Of a stretch of 64,000 nt of DNA, positions 30,290 through 41,450 are shown in pieces. Made by a program: the position numbers and the translations under genes. Origin of the DNA: Hyaloraphidium curvatum (lineage: Eukaryota > Monoblepharomycota > Hyaloraphidiomycetes > Hyaloraphidiales > Hyaloraphidiaceae); NCBI GenBank assembly GCA_025558095.1, contig JAIVFI010000044.1:124001-188000 (forward strand), in the 5' to 3' direction. Each line of letters begins with the position of its first letter. Within the stretch, counting starts at the first letter, position 1. The notes beneath the pieces are model-generated. The model worked only from the letters and a program-made list of their open reading frames with translations, made no database searches and was not told where the DNA came from.

Positions 30290-33200
30290 ATGGCATCGTA
30301 CTCTCCTGGAAGTGGTCGCGGAGGGTGGTCTTTCGGCAGCACGTCGCCGGGCCGGGGAACGGCGGGGCAAACAGTGCAGTCCTTGAACGCTGCGTCGGCC
30401 GGCGCCTCACCCTCGTACGGCTGGCCGCGCCCGCACGGCTTTGAGGTTTTCGCCGCTTCGGACGCTCTTTCTTCGCCAATCGGGGCGGCCGGATACCAGC
30501 CTGACCGGAACTCGGAAGGCGCGTCCGGGTCGCGGGGCGGCTCCCCTACCATTGGCATCGAGACCGGAGGGGGTCAACGTGGGGGTGCCGAGTACTCCCA
30601 CAACTCTCCTATGTCTCCCGGGCCCGGTTCGCCTCAAACTCATGTCGCGCTCGGGGTGGCGACGCTGCTGCGCGACGAACCGGATGTTGCTCGGAACCGG
30701 GAGAAGATCGCCTTCCTTTCCCTTCCGTGCAAGCAAAACGGCAAGGCTCCGGACAGCAACACTTCGGGAGGCCTCATGTCGAAGCTGCTGAAGAAGTCCA
30801 AGGATGTGAGTTCTGTCCGTTCGTTCTTTTTCGGTTCCGCTGACAAGCTTGCGCTCAGTCCGGTCAGTTCAAGGCTTCCGGGGACGTGGATTTCAAATCC
30901 ATGCTCTTGCCTTCTATCTTGGAGGCGGCCGCCGCCCCCGTCTACCCGTCGGACGACCGACAGTCCCGCCCTGCCTCTCCGGCCCGCAAGTCCTCGCCGG
31001 TCAGGGCGCCGTCTCGCTCCCCTTCCCCCTTCTCCATGAGCCGACAAAGAGGCAAATCGCGCGATTTCATGGAGGATGGCTCGGAAGACGAAGACGACTT
31101 CGGACTTCCGCCGCTACCTGGAAGGGCGAGCCGGGTGAGGAACCCGTCGACGGCCGCCATCACCTCCCCTTCGCGACGAGTGTCGTACGGCGTGGCCTCC
31201 CCCACTTCCCCTTCTCGGGGTCCCGCCATTCCCGACGAGTCGCAGTGGTTGGCTCTGAACCAGCTCCGGATCCATGCCGGCACGCCGGAGCGGAGCCCGC
31301 GCGGCGTGGAGCGGATCCTGCAGTACTTTGCCCAGCTGGAGTACCTGGAGAAAAAGTTTCCCTTCGAGAGTGGGCACTCGAAGATTCACGGCGGATTCCG
31401 TTGGTTTGAGGCCTTCGCGGACCAGAAGAGTGAGTATTCTCGACGGGCCTTGCGACTGCCCGTGCTAAAGCTGACCTCCGTCGCCGCAGTGTTTTCTTCG
31501 AACGCGCTCATCACGGATTGTATCCAGTACGAGAAAGGCGCGACCCTGTACAACCTGGCTGCTCTCTACTCGCAGTTGGGGTGCAGCTCCAGGTTGTGGA
31601 CTCCCGAGGGCTTGAAGGAGGCCGGCAACTACTTCCAAAAGGCAGCCGGAGTGCTCACCTATGTTCGGAACTCCCTCCAACCGCGCTTCCGAATCAAGCT
31701 CGAGAAGAGCTCGGACCTAAGCGAGCCCAGTCTGACCGCGGCGATTCAGCTCTGTTTGGCTCAGGCTTGCGAGTGCTTCTACGAGCGTGCCAACAAAGGT
31801 GGGCATTCTTGTACTTGCTCGCGACCTTTTCTCACACCAATCCTTTCAGATCAAACCAGCAAGAGCCTTTGCAAGGTCGCAGCGCAGACTGCAGACCTGT
31901 ACGAGCAAGCTCTGGATACCGCCCGCTCGATGCAGTCCAAGACCTGGGCGCGTTTCCCGGCGGAGTGGTTCGTGGTCTTGAGGTGCAAGCGGCTCCTCTT
32001 CCAGGCCATATCGCTCCTTCACACGGAGAACTCGCTCCCGGACCCCGTCAACACCGCCGTCGGAGAACGTGTCGCCCGGCTGCGGCTCTCGGTCGAAGCA
32101 GCGGAGCAGGCCGCCAAGGAGGCCAAGGCTCTCAAGTCGCCGTGGTCTGCCGGCCTCAAGATCCTGGTGCAGGAGTACCTCGAGCTCATGCTTTCGAGCT
32201 TCATGCTCGCGGAATCGGCCAACATGCAGAACTACCACCAGACGGAGCCGGATCGCCGGCTGCTCGCGCCTCCCCCGCGGCCCAAGGCGTCGCTCGTGGA
32301 GGCCTTCGACTTCAAGAGGGACATGCTTGGGGATGACACCCGCTTCATCGACTTGCTGGAGGGCGTGAAGGCGCCGCAGGTTTGGGGCGACTTCAACGGG
32401 TTCGCACAGTCGGCCAAGGAGACGGCTGCGTGGGGGGTGTTGGAGCTGCGGAAGGCGATGGATCTCGTCGAGAGCCGCCTCGGGAAGCTGGACATCAGGC
32501 TGGCCGGCACCGGGCACTACGAATCGGCTCCTATCCTGAGCAACTCGGCCTTGCTTGCGGCGGCCAATGCCGCTCAAGCAGTGCGGCAGGAGACGGACCA
32601 GGTCCTGGCAAAGCTTGTGGAGGCGCAAGCGGAAGAGTCCATGCTCGCCAGCACCGACGTTGTCGCCAAGCTCGAGGAGTTGCAGAAGTGGACTTCGAAG
32701 AACGTGGATGAGGTGAGAGAACGCCGAAGATTGGATGACCAAGCTGACTCGTCTTCGACAGAGCGTCTATATCCTGGACCACATCGATACCTCCAGCTTC
32801 CCGCAGGATCCTTCCGTGTTTACCCACGTCGGCAACTTGCGCAGCGCGGTCTCGCGCATTTCGTCGGAGCTCGGGGCCCGTGCCGAGGCGATCGCGGCAC
32901 TCAGGAACGAGTTTGCGTCCGTGGACCTCGACGTGCTGGAGTGGAACGAGGAGAAGCTCCAATCTGTCATTCCCATGCTGCAAAAGTCGAAGGACCTCAT
33001 CAAGCAGCACGTCAAGAGCTTCGACAGGGAAACCTGCATGCAGCGCGCCGAGGAGATCCGCCAGCAGTGCGAGGTCAAGATCCAGGAGCTCGTGTCTGTC
33101 GAATCCGACATTGGTGAGGAGTTCTTGCTAATCAGCCAAAAGCAAACTTACCCTTTTCGCCACGCCAGATACGGTCGGCCCCACCACCGATCTCCACGTC

Positions 33201-35816
33201 CACCTCGGGTATCGTCGGCGCCAGCTCCAACTCTTGGAAGCCGATGTCGGCCGTATCGCGGAAAACGCCCAAGGACTTGCATCCAGGATCGACGATGTTC
33301 TCCGGAGTTTCGAGTCGGTCGCCAACCGTGTCCAGGAGGAGCGCGAGAGCAGGCAGATTGTCAAGGACTTCGACAAGGCCCTGTCTCGCTACTTCTCTTT
33401 CCGCCAGGAGGCCACAGTTGAGGTGGAAAAGGCGACGGAGCTGCGCAAGGAGAGTGCCAACGTGCTCGCCCGTTGCCTCAAGCTGCCGACGAAGCCGCGC
33501 GGCGGCGCCGGTTACGGTGGCGGGGTCAGCTTTGGCGGTTCTTCGAGCCCGGGCACCAAGAGGGATCCCCTCCTTCTTTCCATCCTGCAGAAGGAGTCGC
33601 GCTCGGCAGGCTCCCCCACGTCAGGCCCCGGATCGCCTTCGTCGCCGCGGGGCCAGCGGAGGACCAGCACGCAGCAGTCTCCGAGTCAGCGTCGGCGGGT
33701 CTCGATCAGCGACGACTTCATCGCCGCGATGCCCGAGGACGACGAAGAAATGCTGGCCTTTGTTGCGGAGTCGGAACGCCGGGGCCAACGTGCGTCGTCA
33801 CCCGCGGGGCGTCCCGTGCTGCATAAGACGGGAAGCCAGGCCGAAATCATGAAGCGGCTCCTCGTCAAGGCCGAGCTCATGCCCGCCGGGCAGCAGAACA
33901 GGCCCATGTCGAAGCCGGCCCCGATCGTCACCAGCAACGCCAAGATCGTGGAAGACGCTCTGCGCCAGCTGGCGCACGCGCAAGCCGAGACGCAGGCCTC
34001 CATTCAGCGCCTGACCGAGGACCAGGAGGTTGCCGCGCGGCCGTCGAGCGCAGCTGCAGAGGACTTCATGTTCATCTCGTCCGCCCGGAGCAACGGACCG
34101 ACTTCGGCTAGCCCTCTCAGAGGCCCATACAGTGCACGCTTGGAGCACACGCGGTCGCACCTGAAAGAGCTCCGCGAAGGAAGCCAGCACAACTTGGAGC
34201 AGGTGGAAGCCCAGCTGCAGCGCAAGAGGAGCCTCCTGAAGCGCATGTCCTCCTCGGCATCCAACATTGCGACGAGCACGATGCCCGACCTGGCTGATTC
34301 GGCGGGAGCTGCGATCAAGGGCGGGCTCAAGAAGCTCGTGGACGGTGCCAAGACCCTGGTGCAGAACGCCGCACAGTCGGCCGCCTCTGCGGCCCAGGCA
34401 AGCCGCGACGAGCGCGAGCGGCGGCAGCAGGAGCAGGCCGAGCAGCGCCGCATCCAGCTGGCTACGGACACCAGGGCCTTCCGGGACGCGTACGCCGCCC
34501 GGTCATCTCCCCAGGCCAGGGACAGCGGTGATTCGGACGCCAACAGCAGCTACTCGCATTCCTCCCCCTCGGTGCCTCGCCGGCCGCTCCAGCCCAAGGA
34601 AGCCTACGGTTTGCCGACCGTCGCGGTACTCAACGGACAGACTCCCAGCCCCACGTCGGCCACCAAGTCTGGATCGCCCGTCACCATCCCTCCCAGCGTT
34701 CTCCATCAGAAGTTTGAGCGGGAACGTGCGGAGCTCAACCAGCGCTCTGGATCCGGGCAGCTCAACCAGTGGATTCGTTCCTCGTTCGAGCGCGAACGGA
34801 CGACGCTCGATGGTGGAGCAGATGCCGCGCAAGGCAAGCGGAGGGTGACGGAGATCCCGGGCGGGGCGGCCGCACGGGACCAGCGGACCCCGCGGCAATC
34901 GGAGGAAGCCGCGAGGGAGGAGCGGATGGAGACCACGGTCCGCGTGGTCCGCCTCGAGACCCAGGCGGGGTCGATCGGCGCCCCGCTGGTGAACCGCCAC
35001 GTCGCGCAGCTCAAGGCCGAGGCGCCCAGCCGGAAAGCCAGCGGTGCCGCGTTCCTCGAATCCGACCTGTCGACCAGCACACTGCAGAGCGGGAGCGCGG
35101 TCTGGGGCAATGCGGGCCATGGGGCCGCGTCGTCGTCCTCCGCCGGGCACTCGTCTTCCGTGGCCCGCGTGCCCGTGGACCGCGTTTCGCTCGTTCCCGG
35201 ACAGAGCAAGGTGTTTTCTCGGGCGGAGGGGTCGCAGAAGTCGGACTTGGGGAGCAACGCCTCGGTCGCGTCGGCCAGCCGGATCACGTCGATCTCGTCG
35301 CAGGCCGCATCCTCGGCGCCTAAGCCCGTGGCTGCCCAGAGCCGGTTCGCCGGGTCGTCGATCGGGATCCCCGAAGCTCCGCGCGGAAAGGGCAAGGAGA
35401 GGGCGATCGAGCCGGAACCCGAGCTCGAGAGCGATGCCGAGTCGGATGCCGGGGACACCAGGGGTGCCGCAGCAGCCGACGAAGCGGCCGATCTCCCGCC
35501 CAGGTGGAACGCCATCATTGGCTCCGGTCCGTCGGCCGACGAGGACGACGGGCCCGCGAGGAGGGACGCTGAAGACGCGCCGATGCCCTTCCAGTTCGGG
35601 CGCTCGGGCGGGCTGCCGGTGCTGAACGCCTTTGCCATGTCGCTGGCGCGGGAATCTGCCGCCCGCGATGCGGATCGCGAGGTCGAGCACGAGGAGGAGG
35701 AGGACGGTCACGGGCCTGAGGCCAAGCCCGAGGAGGAGGGGCTCGGGCGGAGCCTGTCGACGGGGAGGAACGACCACTCCGGGTTCCAGAAGAAGAAAAA
35801 GAAGGGGAAGCGGTGA
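30290..35816 (+). CDS. Bro1-domain protein (Bro1/Rim20/ALIX family) with long disordered tail
   Basis: Six exons: 30290-30805, 30868-31429, 31490-31798, 31850-32712, 32762-33113, 33169-35816; 1,749 residues. The first acceptor could also be at 30859. The first 115 residues are Ser/Gly/Pro-rich. BRO1 domain follows: FLSLPCKQ, DVDFKSMLLPSI, YEKGATLYNLAALYSQLG, YVRNSL, LAQACECFYERANK, SAGLKILVQEYLELM. A coiled V-like region covers SVYILDHIDTSS to ESDID and on to KALSRYFSFRQEA. The last 860 residues are low-complexity, charged and end KKKKKGKR. Bro1 proteins link ESCRT-III to endosomal sorting or pH signalling. Far longer than yeast Bro1 (844) or Rim20 (661). Confidence 0.85.
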
Positions 35817-35963
35817 AGAGGCGGCGATGGCGGAGGGACGGAAAGCTCCGAGCTCGGTCCAGGGTGCGGTATCGCGAGTTGATGATGTGGATTGATTGCG
35901 TGTCCCTTATGGTTCTCCTGTACACCGGACGAACGAGCAGTAATGACGCAGATGAGCAGCATT

Positions 35964-36791
35964 TCACCAGTACTTGATCGTGACCCCTTGCCGCGAGCAG
36001 GCGCCCTCCTCGACGCACTTGAGCATCAGGTCCGCGACGTCGGCGCGTGAGACGAGCAAGCCGAAGAGGCCGGGTCCGAACGTGTAGTTGCCCGTCAGGG
36101 CACCGTTGGTCAGTCCCGGCGGTCGGATGATGCTGTAGTCTGGTGGCCAATCGGAGCGTGAGGGTCACACCGCGCAGGGGCTGCAAGCAATGCCTACCGA
36201 GCCCGCTCTCGACCAGCTCCCGCTCCATGATCGCCTTGTCTGCCTGCACCTCCCTCAGTATGAAGTTGTTTGCCAGGTACGTCGCCGGCCACGCCCAGAA
36301 AGGCACGTCCGCGGCCGTCTCGCCGACCCCGATCGCCGACATGGCCACGATCCGGTCAGTCGCGGCCCCGGGCGACTTCATGGCCTTGATCATGTTGCGC
36401 ACGCCGAGGGAGTGGACCTGCGTGGGTGGGCCGGAGAGAATTTGAGTGCCTGGTTTTCCGAAACAAGGTCAGCACGGCTGGCTCCAGCGACGGAGGGAGG
36501 CCCACCGAGGCACGAGAGCACCGCGCCCGCCGGCCTCGCCGCCCGCCCTGCTGCCTCTTCCTCCGCCGAGTTGCCCGCGACGATGGTCCGCCGAACGTCC
36601 TCGTAGTTGGTCACGTCCCCCTTTATCACCGATACTCGGTCCGCGTCGGCCCGGAGCTCCGCGGGGAGCTTCGCCGGGTCGCGGACCAGGAGGGTGACCG
36701 GGTGGTTCCGATCGAGCGCCTGGCGCACGAGCACGCGGCCGGTCTGGCCCGACGCGCCGAAGATGGCGAGGCGGGGGAGTTTGGCGGCCAT
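35964..36791 (-). CDS. NmrA-like / atypical SDR NAD(P)-binding reductase
   Basis: Exons 36791-36465, 36417-36198 and 36139-35964 give 240 residues. N-terminal RLAIFGASGQTGRVLVRQAL is the glycine-rich nucleotide loop of SDR_a5/BLVRB-like proteins; LLVRDPAKLP, VIKGDVTNYEDV, VLSCLGGP, MSAIGVGETA, DYSIIRPPGLTNG, SRADVADLML follow in the order usual for this family. The first intron is only 47 nt with a weak GTTTCG donor, so its boundary is the least certain. Cytosolic reductase or regulator; substrate unknown. Confidence 0.75.
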
Positions 36792-37011
36792 CGTGGGCCA
36801 ATGTGGTCGCGAATCGATTATGGGACTTCGGGATCGCGGCCGAGGCACGGCCGAGGTCGGGTAAACACAGAGACGCTAGCCGACAGGGACGGAATCACGA
36901 AGCATGATCGAGCGAGCTAGGAAGATACGATGCCATAGTCTAGAGCCACCCAATAACATCCATCTCCGGCGCACGGAAGACCCCAACAGGCCATCCGTTT
37001 ACTGATCTCGG

Positions 37012-38146
37012 CTAAGGATCAGAATAAACCAGCTTTCCGTTCCGGAAGCTCATAAAGTACGGCTCGGCGACGCCGGAAAGGGACTCGCTCCAGATCTTCT
37101 CCATCTCGGCAGCCACCTCGGCAGGCAATGGGCCCTTCTTGCTCGCTTCGATGTTGGCCACGGCCGACTCGGGCTTCGACGATCCGAGAATGTAGCCTGT
37201 CCCGAGAGAGGGCATGAGATTCCCGAGTCCCACGAAGCTCGCGCAGGGAAGCCCACCGTCGCCCTTGCTCCCATCCAGATCCGAATGCCACGCCAGCCAT
37301 CGTATGCACGCCTCCTCGATCCCGCACCCGGCCTTTTCCGCGGCCTTGGCCAGGCTCCGGAGCGCGTCGAAGAACGGGTCCTTCCAGTACCGGTCCTTGA
37401 ACGCCGAGATGATCTCAAACCGGCTTCCCGGAATCACGGGCGATGCCGCTGTGAACCCGAGGTATCGCGAGGAAAGGAGCCCGCCCGCCAGGGGCGAGTA
37501 GGCGTAGAACCGGATGCCGTACTTCTTCAGGCACGGGAACAGCTCGTCCTCGGCGCTCCGGTCGATGAGGTTGTAGACGCCCTGGTAGACCGTGGGCTTC
37601 ACGAGGCCGAGCCGTTCCGCGGTTTCGACGACGGTGACGACCTCCCAGGCGGCAAAATTGCTCAGGCCGAACTCCTTAAACTTGCCCGCCTTGTGCAGGG
37701 CGTCGAAAGCCTTGAGCCACGTCTCCACGGGAACGGAACGGTCCGGCCAGTGCTGGAAAGTGAGTGCAAGTCAGCCCGACAGCCAAGGTCTGCCGAATGA
37801 GGAGATACTCGCGACGTAGAACAGGTCGACCGACTCCAGCTGCAGCTGCTTCAAACTCTCCGCGAAGGACGCCTCGATTTCGGCCGGCATGAGGCCGCCC
37901 CTTTTCATTGGGAACACCTGCCACGGGGCCGTTGAAACATGCCCTCACTCGGGGTTCCCCACACCCTACCTTGGTCGCAATCTTGACCTTCTTGGACCAG
38001 CCCGAGCTCCCAAGGTTGCCCTCCGACGGCCCGTAGGCCCGCGCCGTGTCGAACATGGAATCCGCACCGTAGGTTTTGGAGTAGAGCTCCAGGGGCTCGT
38101 CGGCGACGACTCCGCCGTAGATGACCGCGACGGGCTTCCGCGCCAT
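37012..38146 (-). CDS. Aldo-keto reductase, AKR7 (aflatoxin-aldehyde reductase)-like
   Basis: Exons 38146-37970, 37917-37813 and 37752-37012 give 340 residues. Catalytic tetrad visible: Asp and Tyr in FDTARAY, Lys in KIATK, His in FYVHWPD. Further AKR7 blocks: GKFKEFGLSNFAAWEV, PTVYQGVYNLIDR, ELFPCLKKYGIRFYAYSPLAGGLL. The second intron appears to be GC-AG (donor GCGAGT at 37812), which preserves FYVHWPD; a GT donor three bases earlier would delete the Val. NADPH-dependent reduction of aldehydes in the cytosol is expected. Confidence 0.85.
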
Positions 38147-38556
38147 GACTGTGGCGACTATTGGCGCGTTGCCGTCGGGCGGGAGGGGCCGATGGCCGAT
38201 GTGGACGGTGCAAAGTCGGCCGGATCCACGCACGCTCGGGTGACGAAATCCGGGGACCGTGCGGCGGCATTTGCAAACACCCGCCTGGCCCGCAATAACA
38301 CCGGTGCTTCAGTTGAAGAGCCTCGAATCCGGGAAACGGCGCATCGGGTCGCGATCATGTTTGATTTCCGCCCGGCCGCTCCTCGCGATTGAGTCAGACA
38401 TGCCGCTAGGGCCACCGATCACGGCGAAGCAGAAGCAGCCTTCTTGCGGGACGATCACGTCGAGCAGATGGGACGAGGGAGGAAAATGCCACAGTCTAGC
38501 TCCTCTACATGCACAAGAGCTTTCCCGAACACATCCGCACCGATCCGGCCCGCCGA
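38147..38556. other. Intergenic, AKR promoter side
   Basis: 410 bp between the AKR start and the stop of the LEA-I78 gene. No gene, repeat or RNA recognised. Confidence 0.3.
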
Positions 38557-39915
38557 TCACCCGAACGACACCTTCTCTGCTCGCGGACCGATCAGCCCAC
38601 ACGTGTCCGGCCCGCGCGGGCGGTACCCACCGACGACGTAGTCCTTGCTCACGTGCAGGTTGAGCCTGTTGATCCTGAAGTCCATGGTCATGGCCGAGTT
38701 GGGGGCCAGGACACGGGTGGGCGCGGGGAGCTCGGATTCGAGGACATACTGCCCGACGGAGGCGGTCAGTGCGGAACGATCCGGGGAGGGAGGGTCTACG
38801 AACGGGCTTGCCGGCGGCGACGTCCTCGGATTCGCCCTTGGACTTGTCCATCACCACGCGGGCGCCGAGGAAGTGCTTCTCGAAGGGCACCACGTCCGGG
38901 GGGTTGCTGGGGTTGGTCGGGGGGGTGTAGTTCGGGGGCACGGGGGCGAGCTTGTTGCCTGCAGACATTCGGGTGAGAAAATGGAGTGGGAAAGGAAGGT
39001 ATAGTGACCCACCGGCGCCGTCTGCGCCGTCGTCGGCCTCCTCGAACTCGCCCTCCTTCTCCTCGGGGCCCTGGTCGGCCTCGGCCTCCTCCGCTTCGCC
39101 GTCGCCCTCGGCGGCCGCGCCGCCCTTGGCCGTGACGGCGGCCACGGTCTCCTTGGCCTTCTCGACCGCCTGCCCCGCCAGCGTCTTGGCGTCGTCCACC
39201 AGCGTGCCCTTCTCGTAGCTCTCAATCACCGCCGCGGCGCCCTTCTTGACGGTCTCGTTCAGGTCCGCCGCGGCCTTCTTGGCATCCTCGAGCGCCTCGC
39301 CGCTCTTGACCTTCTCGTAGACCTCCCCGGCCTTCTCCTGCACCGCCTCGACGGCGTCCCCGGCCTTCTCCCTGAGGTCGTGCGCGACCTTCTTTGCCGT
39401 CTCGAGCGCCTCCCCGCTGCGCACCGTCTCGTACAGCTCCCCGGCCTTCCCCTGCACGGCCTCCACCACGTCCTCGGCGCGCTCCTTTGCGCCCTCGTAG
39501 TACTCCCCGGCCTTGGCCGCCAGCTCCCCGGCCTTGGCTCCCACGCCCGCCAGCGCGGCCTTGGCGTCCTCCAGGGCCTCGCCCGACTGCACCTTCTCCA
39601 CCACGTCCTCGGCGCCCTCGTACAGGCCGGTGCCGGCGCTGTATAGCTTGCTGCCGACGGCGGTGGCTGTCGAGGCGATGGCCTGCACGATGGTGTTGGG
39701 CTCCTCGGCGAGCACGCCGGTCTTGTGTGAGTCGTTCAGGATGCCGTCTGCGGGGGAATCGCGGGTCAGCCGGGGCGGAAAAAGGGCGGACGATGCGTCC
39801 GCACCATCGGCGAGGTCGGCGGCGATGTCCGCGGCCTTCTCCAGTGCTGCTGCGGCGGCCTTCCGAATGCTCTCCTTTTTCGTTTCGGGCGGGCGGGCGC
39901 GGGAGGGAGGCGCCG
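38557..39915 (-). CDS. LEA-like amphipathic-repeat protein fused to an I78 protease-inhibitor domain (start not located)
   Basis: Exons from the 3' side: 38557-38576, 38631-38748, 38804-38958, 39013-39747, and 39805 upward to at least 39915. The 5' part has about 200 residues of 11-mer-like amphipathic Ala/Lys/Glu repeats (VQSGEALEDAKAAL, VRSGEALETAKKVA, VKSGEALEDAKKAA), as in LEA group 3 proteins that protect membranes or proteins during drying. A Glu/Asp-rich linker leads to an I78 inhibitor domain: LPAPTRVLAPNSAMTMDFR, INRLNLHV, VVEKVSFG end. No stop separates the two parts in spliced or unspliced frame at 38959-39012, so they form one product. I found no ATG for the first exon; a GTACGC donor near 39960 may mark another intron. 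Confidence 0.65.
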
Positions 39916-40202
39916 GCGGGTCAGCGGGCGCGCGGAAACTGTGCGGACAACGCGCACCATTGCGCGGGCGGCGAGATGAAGCGGGCGTACGGGCGGCGGA
40001 GTGCTAGCGGCCGAAAGTTGAAACGAGCGGGACCCCACCGAGTCAGGGCCCCGGGGGATTCCTTAGGGAATTCCGTATTTCCGTCCAAGCCCCGCCGGTC
40101 CTTAGCGCGAGATTAGCGAAATTCGTGCGTCCAACACGCCGCCTTCAGATCTTCCGTGACATTTCTCCGTCGCAGCTGGCCGCCCCGACGGCACAGGTCG
40201 AG

Positions 40203-41321
40203 ATGGCCTATCTCATCCCACGCAAATACTTCGAAAAACCGGAGGCCCCGCGCCCCAAGGCCCCCCCCGTCGACTGGGAGCAGGTCCGCCGCGACATGGG
40301 GCTCCCCGACCGCGCCACGCCGCCGCCCGCGGCCGACTCGCCGACGCCTTCCGCCGGCCCGATCCTGCCCGGCGAGGACGTCGACATCGTCGCCGTGGAG
40401 GGCGGGCCGAGGGCCGGGCCGGTGGCACCGTACAAGGAGGCAACGCACGACGTAATCGGGATCGCCAACGGGGTCAGGGGGGCGGCGGAGAAGATGTCGG
40501 GGGCGAGGTTCGAGACCTACGAGGTGCTCGGATTCCGCGAGCAGGCGTACGGCGGCGGAAAGAACCTCTTCGTCAAGGTGCGCCGCCCCATCTCCTTCCG
40601 TGTCGGCAAGATCTGACCTCTCGTCCCCTCTGGGCGACATGCAGGTCAAGACCTCCGCCTCCGGCGAATCCGCACACCTCCGCATCTACTCCCGCGCTGG
40701 CCGGAACCTCCTCACCGCCCTGCGGCACCCCCTCCCCGATGGCACCGCGCTCGAGCCCTTCGGCGGCCCCGAGGAGCGCGCGCTGCCCGCGGCAGCGGAG
40801 CCGCCCCCGCCGTACGACGCGGCGGTCGCTGCCGAGGCGGCGGCGGAGCCGGCGTCGCACGTGCACGTGGTGACGGCCAACGACACCGTCAACGGGCTGG
40901 CGATGCTCTACGGCGTTTCGGTGGGCCTCCTTTCTTGCGTTCCCCGTCGATGGAACCTGACCCGTTGCCCGCGCCACGACAGGCCGATGCCATCCGCACC
41001 TACAACAATCTGCACGGCCAGTCCCTCCAGGAACGCCGCACCATCCTCGTCCCGCCCACCGCCACCCGCTTCCCCGCGGCCCCCGCGCAGCCGCAGGTCT
41101 CGCTGCTCTCGCAGTTCATGAGCAGGACGGGGTGCACCGACCGCGACGAGGCGCGGAGCTACCTCGCGCGGTGCGAGGGGGACGCGGAGGCCGCGGCGGC
41201 GCTGTACAGGGAGGAGCTCAAGGCGGAGGAAGCGGCGAGGGAGGAGGGCAAGAGGACGCCGGCGGAGGAGAGGGAGGTGCAGCAGAAGAAGGAGAAGAAG
41301 AAGCGGTTCGGGATCTTCTGA
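40203..41321 (+). CDS. Stefin (type 1 cystatin)-like domain fused to LysM and UBA-like C-terminus
   Basis: Exons 40203-40577, 40645-40920 and 40983-41321 give 329 residues. No signal peptide, so cytosolic. Residues about 60-150: stefin-like, GPVAPYKEATHDV with VRGAAEKM, FETYEVLGFREQAYGGGKN and LFVKVKTSASGES-HLRI; the usual QVVAG inhibitory loop is QAYGG here. Residues about 200-250: LysM of the intracellular LYSMD type, HVVTANDTVNGLAMLYGVS then YNNLHGQSLQERRTILVP. C-terminus: a helical UBA-like segment (DEARSYLARCEGDAEAAAAL) and a poly-Lys end. The stefin is predicted to block papain-like cysteine proteases; the LysM ligand inside cells is unclear. Confidence 0.75.
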
Positions 41322-41450
41322 GCGCGCCGCGGATTCGCTTCCACGATTGGACTTGGACTGGGAATTGTACACAGACTCTAGATCGCGTTTTCATTGTTGC
41401 GCGTACATCAATCACGATTCTTGCTATTGAACTCCCTCGCCCGCCGCCGC

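Noticed and set aside
37752-37753. Pseudogene call for the aldo-keto reductase
   Set aside because: The apparent frame break disappears with ordinary 52- and 60-nt introns, and the catalytic tetrad is intact.
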